From the NCBI GenBank assembly GCA_020058975.1, contig JAGVDA010000004.1, forward strand, positions 1-43,101: a stretch of DNA of 43,101 nucleotides, in the 5' to 3' direction. A program made the position numbers and the translations under genes. Positions 6,201-12,442 of this stretch are shown here, piece by piece. The DNA comes from Thermosynechococcus sp. WC_1 (GTDB lineage: Bacteria; Cyanobacteriota; Cyanobacteriia; Thermosynechococcales; Thermosynechococcaceae). Each line of letters opens with the position of its first letter. The first letter of the stretch is position 1. A model generated the notes under the pieces. That model did not search any database and was not told where the DNA came from. It saw nothing but the letters and a program-made list of their open reading frames with translations.

Positions 6201-6268
6201 CGATCGCCTAGTGGCGGTAGAGGGGTTCAAATCCCCTCGTCGTTATTCCGGTTCGCCGGATTTATTCA
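6200..6268 (+). promoter_or_regulatory. tRNA-like leader element, copy J
   Basis: Near-identical to copy C: GCGAT/GTCGT (6200-6204, 6239-6243), CGCC-TAGT-GGCG (6205-6216), T-arm GAGGGG/CCCCTC (6220-6225, 6233-6238) with TTCAAAT, CCGG-TTCG-CCGG, GATTTATTCA. It follows the upstream TAG with no spare bases. Confidence 0.75.
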
Positions 6269-6282
6269 ACAAAGGACAGATT

Positions 6283-6366
6283 ATGCGCAATTCGATGCAT
6301 GAACTACCCCTTGCTACTTCGTTGAGCAAGGGGATTTCCCGTTCAGGTTTTGTTAAAAAAGCTTAA
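6283..6366 (+). CDS. Tiny ORF behind leader J (27 aa), possibly a gene remnant
   Basis: MRNSMHELPLATSLSKGISR then SGFVKKA, 27 residues, ATG 6283 behind AAAGGACAG. The coding sequence contains a 9-bp stem (6307-6315 with 6325-6333), and its end overlaps a second hairpin (TTTGTTAA/TTAACAAA). It may therefore be a short peptide, or a structured RNA segment that fell behind the leader after gene loss. Confidence 0.35.
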   Translation: MRNSMHELPLATSLSKGISRSGFVKKA

Positions 6367-6388
6367 CAAAGATATTTTTGCAATCATG

Positions 6389-6417
6389 TTGCATTTATCG
6401 TGATTGCAGGGTATAAT
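6389..6417 (+). promoter_or_regulatory. Promoter P3 with inverted-repeat operator
   Basis: TTGCAT (6389-6394), 17-bp spacer, TATAAT (6412-6417). Arms TGCAATCA (6379-6386) and TGATTGCA (6401-6408) form an 8-bp inverted repeat spanning the -35 box, a typical repressor operator position. Drives the gene at 6443. Confidence 0.8.
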
Positions 6418-6442
6418 AAGGCATGGGTAAAAGGAGGGAATT

Positions 6443-6613
6443 ATGGCAACTGAAGTGCTTCAAGAAAACTCAGTTTTCAAACTTGAGAAGCGTGCTCAAA
6501 ACGAGTACGTCATCGTGGGAAAGCAAGATAACCGTATTCGTGAAATGGGTAATACAAAGTCGCATGTGTTGAGCCTGTGGGAGATTGCCTACATGGTTGA
6601 CGAGGACGACTAA
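6443..6613 (+). CDS. Small protein, unknown function (56 aa)
   Basis: 56 residues from ATG 6443 (MATEVLQENSVFKLEKRAQN), with a strong ribosome site AAAGGAGGG and promoter P3. The sequence looks like a small folded domain (YVIVGKQDNRIREMG, then LWEIAYMVDEDD), with a hydrophobic-charged alternation typical of beta strands. No family recognised. The good promoter, ribosome site and terminator make it a well-supported gene. Confidence 0.7.
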   Translation: MATEVLQENSVFKLEKRAQNEYVIVGKQDNRIREMGNTKSHVLSLWEIAYMVDEDD

Positions 6614-6627
6614 CCGATAAGGGGCCA

Positions 6628-6669
6628 TGAGGCAACGCGGGTTAGACCCCGCGCTAACGGGGCACCTCA
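6628..6669 (+). other. Structured 3' element between gene and terminator
   Basis: TGAGG (6628-6632) pairs with CCTCA (6665-6669) around a CGCGGG-TTAGAC-CCCGCG hairpin (6636-6653). The layout (short closing stem plus a GC-rich arm) recalls the leader elements, but the loop is not a T-loop and no start codon follows. Confidence 0.4.
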
Positions 6670-6680
6670 ATATCATAACA

Positions 6681-6715
6681 AAAAGCCCCAGACCGTAATT
6701 GGTCTGGGGCTTTTT
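6681..6715. terminator. Bidirectional rho-independent terminator
   Basis: AAAAAGCCCCAGACC, 6-nt loop, GGTCTGGGGCTTTTT: a 10-bp GC-rich stem with A and T tracts on both sides. It lies between the plus gene ending 6613 and the minus gene ending 6727, and so serves both. Confidence 0.9.
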
Positions 6716-6726
6716 GGCGTCTGTCT

Positions 6727-9438
6727 CTAAGCCACTTTCTTCGCCATGGCCACAACATTCTTCGCCCAGGCGGTGTAGTGTTCCTTGGCTTTCTCTGGGC
6801 CTGCCTTTTGGTGAACCATAGAGAGACTTCGCCCGAACTCACGCGCCTCGTTTTGGGAGACCGCATGATGCGACATGATCGATCGCTCGAAGCCTTGGCT
6901 ATTGATTGCGGAACTGCCCATGGATATTGCGCCCATGACAGCGCTGGAATGGCATTTCTCTCCGACTGAAATGGCTCCTTTTCCGCATTTGATATCAAGT
7001 CGCGCTAGGAGGGCATCTGCCTTTTCTTGAGAATCATATCCATACCTACGCTTGCGTCGGCTGGCTGCGATTCCGTATCCAACGTTCAGCGCCGTCCCCG
7101 CAGCAAGGTTAGCCGCAGTCAGTGCTCCCAGGCCAATTAATGCTCTCTTGAGAATCTTCTTGCCTGTACCTGATTTTTTGCGCCTTGGAGCAGCAGAGCC
7201 AGCTTCAGGGGGAAGCTTGTCTTGAACTTCATCGCCCTCTTTAATCTCAGATGGGTGATCGAACAAATAATAATCGCCACCACGTTTAACAAGGATTTTA
7301 TTAGGCCCCGTCGGACCAGGATCTCCTGCCCCACCACTGCCCTTACTACACTTTGCCCCATCAGGAATACCGCTATTCCCACATTTCTTGTCTAAGCGCG
7401 CCAGAAGTGCATCGGCTTTACTCTTCAACTTCATCTCATCGTCCTCGCATTGTTTGCAACAGCTATCCAATCGTTTCAAGAACTGCTCCATCTCAATGGA
7501 GTCCCCCCGCTTAAACTTGCCCGTCGCCTGGGCAGACTCCCACGCCTTCTGCACTTTGAGATAATCCTCAGTACTGCCCCCAGTGTCAGGATGGGATTCT
7601 TTGGCTTTCTTGCGAAATGCGGCCTTAATCTCTGCCCCAGAAGCATTTGGAGAAACGCCTAAGGTTTTATGCCAGTTCTTGTCAACTGTCTTTTCATTGG
7701 CGCGGCTCTCGGCATGCTCTTGAGCATACTCACGATAATATTGCTCTGCTGCTGTTTGGCCTTCACGCCTGTACTTTTGCTGAACGGTCTTTCGAACCCG
7801 TCTAGCCTCTTCAGCGCTCACACCAAAGTCTTTTTTGATATATTTCTCAGCCATTCTGTTGGCAGCGACCTGTTGAATTGCTCCAATAGCAGCATAAGTT
7901 CCAACGGCAAGGGATAAATTGAGCAAAAATGCCTTTTTAGGGTTCTTCTGCCGCCAGCGCTCAGCTTTTAGCTCCGCAGCTTTCTGATTGCGTTCCGGTG
8001 TTCCTTTTTGAACCCCTTCCCCTTTATGGCACTTTGCCCCATCAGGAATGCCACTGCCACCACATTTCTTGTCCAAGCGCTCCAGAATGGCATCTGCCTT
8101 TTCTTTGATAGGGACACAGTTTGGGACCATCTTCCCGCCCTTAAGCTTCGACCCAATCTGCTCATAGCCTTCCCAGCACGGATCCTCCGCGTCAAAAAAT
8201 TGAGGGCGAATCTTGGACTTCTGCGTTGACTCTTCAGGCGATTTCCCCGAAGCCCTGGTTCTCACCCAGTCCCCGCGCCGTGCAGCCTTTGCATCAGCGC
8301 CTTTCAGTGCCTTGACCGCAGTGATAGCGCCATAGCTTTCTTTGCGGCGATCGCTACCCTTCGACCGCGCTTCCTCAGACGACTCAGCGTTGACGACCAC
8401 TGGGGTGGTACGGTTTTTGTACCAGATGCCATAGGGGACAGCGTCAACCTTCTCAAAGGCATCCCCCTTGGGCACAATCCGCTTATACTCAATCTGATTC
8501 CCCATCTTGAATGTGTAGTAACGAGAAATCCCTGGTGTAACCATGCCCTTAAAGACGCCCGTGGGGATGCCTTCTGGCGTGAGGGAGACGGACATAACAC
8601 TGACTGGCCTGTTGTTGAACAAGGGCGATAGGATGCGTTCAGCACGCTCCTTGGGGTCGATCATGGCATCAATCTTAATTGTTTCTTTCATCTTTGCCCA
8701 AACTTCCTCATTAGTAACGGCCTTCGCCCTATCCCAACCGCGTCCGGCTGTTGTCCTTACCAGCCCAGCAACGATCGCTTTATTCAGCTTGCTGATATCT
8801 TTCCCTTGCAAGGATTCCGGCAGATCATTGGTAATAGCACGAGCAAATGACTCGCAGTTGCTCTCAAAGCCATTCCACTTAAAATTGCGTCCATTTAATT
8901 CATTGGCTAACTTGTGCAACTGCTCAGTTGTGGGCACAGTGCCTGCTTTGTCAGACCGAGAAGCTTTTCTAAAACTATAGTCAGGATTATAGGAGTCGAA
9001 AGATTCTTTTTTTAACCAACTGCCTAAGTCCCTACCCCCTTCATTGTGGGCGGTCGCGTGAATAACCATGTGCTTGCCATTCTCTTTCCCTAGATAGACC
9101 GAATAATGAGCACGGTGTCCTCCCAGCATTTCAAAGGTCGTATAGATCAAGTCCCCTGGCTTAAAGGTGTCATACAGCCCCTCAGGGGGGTCTTTGGGGC
9201 ACACAGCTTCAGGCGGCAAGCTAGAGCCTTTAATTTGACGTTGGAAGTCATAGATTCCACCCAGTAGTCCGCCCGCAACAGCAAGACCGCCAGCGGTCAA
9301 TAGGTGGCGGGTTAGGTTAGCATTGCTGGTGACTTTCGGGCGCGCAACAGGGGTTTTGCTGCACTTCTGATTTTCTGCAATGAATGACTTCCCGCAGGCT
9401 TTATCGGCTTTCTGAAGCATAGTAGGGAAAATCGCCAC
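6727..9438 (-). CDS. Multidomain polyvalent-type protein: LRAT-like, J domain, Cys modules
   Basis: 903 residues. Residues 93-202 fit the LRAT/NlpC-P60 thiol fold: HYSVYLG at 111-117 supplies the histidine and NCESF at 194-198 the cysteine (family motif NCEHF). A J domain spans about 586-636 with HPD at 616-618, normally recruiting DnaK. Residues 419-443 (DPCWEGYEQIG, then VPNCVP) resemble a short motif of phage head proteins. A module KADALLxRLDKKCG plus IPDGAKC recurs at 447-471, 673-698 and 806-829, with a degenerate one at 10-28. The first three copies precede hydrophobic segments (48-64, 503-525, 762-790). The GTG at 9438 follows GGAG, while ATG 9420 is the alternative. Such patchworks resemble polyvalent proteins that conjugative elements and phages carry into recipients. 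Exact function unknown. Confidence 0.75.
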   Translation of the reverse strand: MAIFPTMLQKADKACGKSFIAENQKCSKTPVARPKVTSNANLTRHLLTAGGLAVAGGLLGGIYDFQRQIKGSSLPPEAVCPKDPPEGLYDTFKPGDLIYTTFEMLGGHRAHYSVYLGKENGKHMVIHATAHNEGGRDLGSWLKKESFDSYNPDYSFRKASRSDKAGTVPTTEQLHKLANELNGRNFKWNGFESNCESFARAITNDLPESLQGKDISKLNKAIVAGLVRTTAGRGWDRAKAVTNEEVWAKMKETIKIDAMIDPKERAERILSPLFNNRPVSVMSVSLTPEGIPTGVFKGMVTPGISRYYTFKMGNQIEYKRIVPKGDAFEKVDAVPYGIWYKNRTTPVVVNAESSEEARSKGSDRRKESYGAITAVKALKGADAKAARRGDWVRTRASGKSPEESTQKSKIRPQFFDAEDPCWEGYEQIGSKLKGGKMVPNCVPIKEKADAILERLDKKCGGSGIPDGAKCHKGEGVQKGTPERNQKAAELKAERWRQKNPKKAFLLNLSLAVGTYAAIGAIQQVAANRMAEKYIKKDFGVSAEEARRVRKTVQQKYRREGQTAAEQYYREYAQEHAESRANEKTVDKNWHKTLGVSPNASGAEIKAAFRKKAKESHPDTGGSTEDYLKVQKAWESAQATGKFKRGDSIEMEQFLKRLDSCCKQCEDDEMKLKSKADALLARLDKKCGNSGIPDGAKCSKGSGGAGDPGPTGPNKILVKRGGDYYLFDHPSEIKEGDEVQDKLPPEAGSAAPRRKKSGTGKKILKRALIGLGALTAANLAAGTALNVGYGIAASRRKRRYGYDSQEKADALLARLDIKCGKGAISVGEKCHSSAVMGAISMGSSAINSQGFERSIMSHHAVSQNEAREFGRSLSMVHQKAGPEKAKEHYTAWAKNVVAMAKKVA

Positions 9439-9515
9439 AATGCTCCAACAATATCAGTTTTAGCGGCTGGGCGCTAGACGGGAGCTTGCCCAAACAAAAA
9501 TATTCTGCAATCATG

Positions 9516-9544
9516 TTGCATTTATCGTGATTGCAGGGTATAAT
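9516..9544 (+). promoter_or_regulatory. Promoter P4 with inverted-repeat operator
   Basis: TTGCAT (9516-9521), 17-bp spacer, TATAAT (9539-9544), with arms TGCAATCA (9506-9513) and TGATTGCA (9528-9535). Its core matches P3 base for base. Drives the gene at 9600. Confidence 0.85.
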
Positions 9545-9599
9545 AAGGTATGGGCGAAAGCAAAGCGCCTTGAGGATCTGTAACGAAAGAGGATTTATT

Positions 9600-9935
9600 A
9601 TGTTTGCTAATCTCGATAGTTTTTATTCCGTTCAGCTTTGTTCAGGGCATGATTCACTTATCTTCTTGACCCGAGATGAAGCCACTAAAGCGGCTTCGGA
9701 GTGGGACAAAGAGGTGGAACGGTCGTTAGAAAAAGGAGAAAATAATTATGCTCAATCCGTCATTGACTGTGATGGAGTGTACTACTCCATTAACCCAGTC
9801 TACTTGAGCGGGCCAATCTACTATCACGAAGTAGGCAAAGCACCCCAAGCGAGGTGGAACGATCACCCTAGCGCTCATAAAATCAAATGGGGAAATCCTG
9901 CCATCCAGAGAGTAGAAAAAGCACGATCAAATTGA
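9600..9935 (+). CDS. Unknown protein (111 aa) under promoter P4
   Basis: 111 residues from ATG 9600 (MFANLDSFYSVQLCSGHDSL). The mixed alpha/beta composition includes ITRDEATKAASEW-like and GVYYSINPVYLSGPIYYHEV segments. No family recognised. The start lies behind CGAAAGAGGATTTATT, which resembles the last part of leader F (a GAAA hairpin arm plus ATTTATT) without the T-arm. The strong promoter upstream and the terminator right after the TGA make it a single-gene unit. Confidence 0.7.
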   Translation: MFANLDSFYSVQLCSGHDSLIFLTRDEATKAASEWDKEVERSLEKGENNYAQSVIDCDGVYYSINPVYLSGPIYYHEVGKAPQARWNDHPSAHKIKWGNPAIQRVEKARSN

Positions 9936-9937
9936 CC

Positions 9938-9975
9938 AAAAAGCCCGTCAGCGTTTTATGTTGACGGGCTTTTTT
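9938..9975. terminator. Terminator, first of three similar copies
   Basis: AAAAGCCCGTCA and TGACGGGCTTTT around GCGTTTTATGT, directly after the stop at 9935. Copies with the same stem occur at 10189-10235 and 10577-10624. Confidence 0.9.
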
Positions 9976-10188
9976 GGTGCGGATTAAGGCGTCTTCTCGC
10001 TGATGGCGGTACGCGTTTACAACCCTTGCTATGCAATGGTTTCAGTGGAATAACCTTCCCTCAGGTACGCGTTGCCAAAACGGGAGAAAGGGAAGAACGT
10101 GCAATCACGTTTGACTTTGATGAAGTCAAACACCGGAATTCCGGTGTTTTAAGCATTGCAAGGCTTTCAGCCCTTTTCCTCACATTAA
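9976..10188. other. Intergenic stretch with a 22-bp palindrome
   Basis: No convincing gene. The decamer GGTACGCGTT occurs twice (about 10009 and 10061). A perfect 22-bp palindrome (AAACACCGGAA and its complement) lies at 10128-10149, followed by one more T. As RNA it would form a 9-bp stem with loop AATT and could terminate weakly. A lone GCAATCACG half-site of the promoter operator lies near 10102. Confidence 0.6.
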
Positions 10189-10235
10189 ACACCAAAAAGC
10201 CCGTCAGCGTTTTATGCTGACGGGCTTTTTGGTGT
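10189..10235. terminator. Terminator, second copy
   Basis: ACACCAAAAAGCCCGTCAGC with its complement around GTTTTAT. It ends the minus-strand gene at 10245-10469 and is also readable from the plus side. Confidence 0.9.
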
Positions 10236-10244
10236 GCGGATTGT

Positions 10245-10469
10245 TTACTTAGAGTCTATGGCTCTCTTTGCGAGAGCATACTCTGCCTCTACCTCATCAT
10301 CCGAGGCGGATGGATCATAGTATGAGACATGAAATCGATAATTCCATGGCCCAACAATATGCGTGGCCTCATCAGGCGTTCCGTAACGCAACTGCATCTC
10401 CGTCCGAGATCCCTCCTCAGAATAGCTTCGAGTCCAAATTTCTCCACCGTTGTTCAATAGAAATTTCAT
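10245..10469 (-). CDS. Small protein, unknown function (74 aa)
   Basis: 74 residues, MKFLLNNGGEIWTRSYSEEG onward, ending with an acidic-basic helix (DDEVEAEYALAKRAIDSK). It includes GPWNYRFHVSYYDPSA, which looks like a beta hairpin. No family recognised. It forms its own unit, with promoter P5 (10496-10524) about 30 bases upstream and a terminator downstream. Confidence 0.65.
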   Translation of the reverse strand: MKFLLNNGGEIWTRSYSEEGSRTEMQLRYGTPDEATHIVGPWNYRFHVSYYDPSASDDEVEAEYALAKRAIDSK

Positions 10470-10495
10470 TTGTTTCTCTTTAACTCTATATATCT

Positions 10496-10524
10496 ATTAT
10501 ACCCTGCAATCACGATAAATGCAA
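10496..10524 (-). promoter_or_regulatory. Promoter P5 (minus strand) with inverted-repeat operator
   Basis: Read on the minus strand: TTGCAT (10524-10519), 17-bp spacer, TATAAT (10501-10496). Arms lie at 10505-10512 and 10527-10534. The core is identical to P3 and P4 in opposite orientation. Confidence 0.85.
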
Positions 10525-10576
10525 CATGATTGCAAAAGTATTTTTGTTCAAGCAAGTTGCCATCTAGTGTCAATCC

Positions 10577-10624
10577 GCACAAAAAAGCCCGTCAGCGTTT
10601 TATGCTGACGGGCTTTTTTGTGTG
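10577..10624. terminator. Terminator, third copy
   Basis: GCACAAAAAAGCCCGTCAGC, loop GTTTTAT, and the complementary arm with six T. It closes the parM operon, whose last gene ends at 10626, and insulates P5. Confidence 0.9.
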
Positions 10625-10625
10625 C

Positions 10626-11234
10626 CTAAACCTCGGTCTCTTCTGCTTTGAGTGTCGCCAGCCTTGCCTCTAGCTCTGCCCGTTCGCCGACAGGCGTTAT
10701 TCCCTTAACCTCAGAAACAGGTTTTATCCCATCAATCTCATTTTTGCGCGCCTTGAGCAATGGGTCGATGGCATCAACCAGAGCCAATAAGTCCATCGCG
10801 CTCAGTCCAAAGGTGAACTCTACTTTATAGCGATCGCCATCGTCCATTTTGAACAACTCATACTTGCAAACAGACTCCGGCAATTCAGGGATAAGGGACT
10901 TGATTGCATAGGCGGTGCTCGCTTGGTTAATTGGGTCTGAGAACCGTCCTAAAAACCGACTTTGCCATTTCTTGTATTCTTTGTTAGTCGGCAAGCTCAC
11001 CATCTCTTGCTGGATCCGATCTTGCTCGTCTAGTAGGTGGGCGGATTCTCCCTTAGTCTTAATTTCTTCCCTGTTTGCAGCCAGTTTGGCGACTAAAGCG
11101 AGACGCTTATTCTTGGATGGGTCGTCAGGTGCAACATCACTCCCAAACACCTTGATTAGCGGAAATAAGGTCATTTCATTGACCTTATCAATCATATATT
11201 CTTCGCCTTCAATTCTGACCTTGATCGGGGCCAT
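10626..11234 (-). CDS. Unknown protein (202 aa), last gene of parM operon
   Basis: 202 residues, soluble, with a short beta start (MAPIKVRIEGEEYMIDKVNE), a helical middle and a helical Glu/Lys tail. The layout (beta start, helices, charged tail) reminds me of phage tail-assembly chaperone-like proteins, but there is no decisive motif. ATG 11234 follows GAGGAG. The preceding gene overlaps its start by 26 bases. Function unknown. Confidence 0.65.
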   Translation of the reverse strand: MAPIKVRIEGEEYMIDKVNEMTLFPLIKVFGSDVAPDDPSKNKRLALVAKLAANREEIKTKGESAHLLDEQDRIQQEMVSLPTNKEYKKWQSRFLGRFSDPINQASTAYAIKSLIPELPESVCKYELFKMDDGDRYKVEFTFGLSAMDLLALVDAIDPLLKARKNEIDGIKPVSEVKGITPVGERAELEARLATLKAEETEV

Positions 11235-11421
11235 AAATATACTCCTCTTTTTTGCCTTTATAAGTGAACCGCATCCACAATTGCCATGGGTGCCACCAAC
11301 AAACCGTTAAGGTTGCCGGACGAGATTGCCTCTCCTCAGTCCCGTACCAAGGGCCATATTCGATGTGTGAGCCGCGAAAAAGAAGAGACAATCCTTTCCT
11401 CAGTTTAAGCATCTTCCACAT
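11209..11421 (-). CDS. Small Trp-rich protein (70 aa)
   Basis: 70 residues beginning MWKMLKLRKGLSLLFRGSHI, with TVCWWHPWQLWMRFTYKGKK: a basic, tryptophan-rich protein. It fills the gap between two larger genes and overlaps both (17 bases upstream, 26 downstream), as is usual in this operon. A second ATG lies three codons in. No family recognised, and it is the least certain member of the operon. Confidence 0.5.
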   Translation of the reverse strand: MWKMLKLRKGLSLLFRGSHIEYGPWYGTEERQSRPATLTVCWWHPWQLWMRFTYKGKKEEYIYGPDQGQN

Positions 11422-12049
11422 CTCCTATTCCATACAATTGAGCATATAGCATTGGATCATTTTCTTCGGCATTATCAATAAATTTTTGAAGCAATTTCCC
11501 TTTATACTCCTCAAATCGTTCTTTGGGATCGCGCTTATGCTCATAAATTTGCTCCAGGTACGCCTGTAATGTCTCTCTGTCGTAACGACCCATCATCGCC
11601 ATGGCGTTACCGCTATTATTGTCGACTAATGACAGTCGCGCCAATAGATCAGCGATCGCATTCCCGCTTGATGGGATAGCGATGTTCGCTGGGTCTTCCT
11701 CAACACCATCATCAATCTTTGGCGTTGGAGCCTCAACGTACATCTGAGCGATTGCGCAATCCACTCCATAGAAATACTCCGCCAACGCAGGGATGCTCAA
11801 CGGTTTTAGGAATGGTTCAACGTCAAAAGTCTTTTCACGCCAGGGCAAGACAGGCAAAAAAGACGCAACGTATCGAACCATTGCGATGATCGTCGCATCA
11901 TTAAATGCCATCATTGGGTCGCCATACCCTTGCTCCAGTAGAAACAGTTCGTTAAGGGCAATCTCGAACATTCCCATATATTCCGCTGGACACCGCCCTA
12001 TCCATACTCTGCTGCCGTCTGGGTAGATGACTTTGAGAGGGTTACTCAT
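11405..12049 (-). CDS. Unknown protein (214 aa)
   Basis: 214 residues. The N-terminal part (MSNPLKVIYPDGSRVWIGRC) is beta-like, followed by helices (MFEIALNELFLLEQGYGDPM), a Pro/Asp-rich linker and a charged C-terminal helix pair (LEQIYEHKRDPKERFEEYKG). I choose ATG 12049, one codon after a GTG. It and the 202-residue neighbour share the beta-start/helical-body plan. Function unknown. Confidence 0.65.
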   Translation of the reverse strand: MSNPLKVIYPDGSRVWIGRCPAEYMGMFEIALNELFLLEQGYGDPMMAFNDATIIAMVRYVASFLPVLPWREKTFDVEPFLKPLSIPALAEYFYGVDCAIAQMYVEAPTPKIDDGVEEDPANIAIPSSGNAIADLLARLSLVDNNSGNAMAMMGRYDRETLQAYLEQIYEHKRDPKERFEEYKGKLLQKFIDNAEENDPMLYAQLYGIGDVEDA

Positions 12050-12111
12050 CACTATCTACAGCAGATTGAATTCTGTCTCCTACCGCAGGAACTAAGAGAT
12101 ACCAGTACATG

Positions 12112-12432
12112 TCAAAAATTTGAGTCATCTGACTTATTCGCAATCCTCAAAAGTACATCAGCGTGGCAAGGACGATCTAGCGGACAAAAACAGGCCAAGT
12201 TCTTGCCCCGCAGTTCACCGATTCGGTCAATCATGGGAACCCCGCATTTGTCTTTCCATGTGCGATCTCGCAAGCCCTGTTCAAATGCCGCAACAGCGGT
12301 TTGAGCGTGATCTTTTGAGAAGACCTTGTGCGGGTTGCCCCATTCGCCAGGACGGCATACTGATTTTGTGTTGGGCGGCATTCTGTAGCCTTTGGTGCGC
12401 TTGCGTTGTACTCGAATCAAGTTAATCATCAT
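12112..12432 (-). CDS. DUF4326 family protein (106 aa)
   Basis: The sequence INLIRVQRKRTKGYRMPPNT, then RPGEWGNPH, and near the end GKNLACFCPLDRPCHADVLL matches the DUF4326 pattern, a small family common in phages and plasmids whose members carry a basic start and a C-terminal CxC-x(n)-CH motif. The conserved cysteines and histidine suggest metal binding, but the role is unknown. The start at ATG 12432 (or 12429) is preferred because GGAAGG lies just upstream. A longer frame would run into the preceding gene. Confidence 0.8.
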   Translation of the reverse strand: MMINLIRVQRKRTKGYRMPPNTKSVCRPGEWGNPHKVFSKDHAQTAVAAFEQGLRDRTWKDKCGVPMIDRIGELRGKNLACFCPLDRPCHADVLLRIANKSDDSNF

Positions 12433-12442
12433 CGCCTTCCAA

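Noticed and set aside
641-6268. Integron attC sites between cassettes
   Set aside because: GTTAGGC (934-940, copy B) and GCCTAAC (5470-5476, copy I) match attC core patterns, but they never occur as a pair in the same copy, other copies lack them, no integrase is present, and the conserved T-loops and tetraloops fit RNA structure better.
641-6268. True tRNA genes
   Set aside because: T-arm mimics are present but there is no anticodon arm, the acceptor stem is 5 rather than 7 bp, and no CCA end follows. They are tRNA-like, not tRNAs.
641-6268. Glutamine riboswitch (glnA/Downstream-peptide) family
   Set aside because: These also precede small ORFs in cyanobacteria and GTTCACC looks similar, but the conserved GACGGAAGUAGG core is absent from all copies.
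7669-7917. Plus-strand ORF with hydrophobic segments
   Set aside because: Antisense shadow of the J-domain region of the 903-residue protein. No ribosome site or coding signal.
10026-10220. 64-residue ORF
   Set aside because: It starts at TTG without a ribosome site and runs through a palindrome and into a terminator hairpin.
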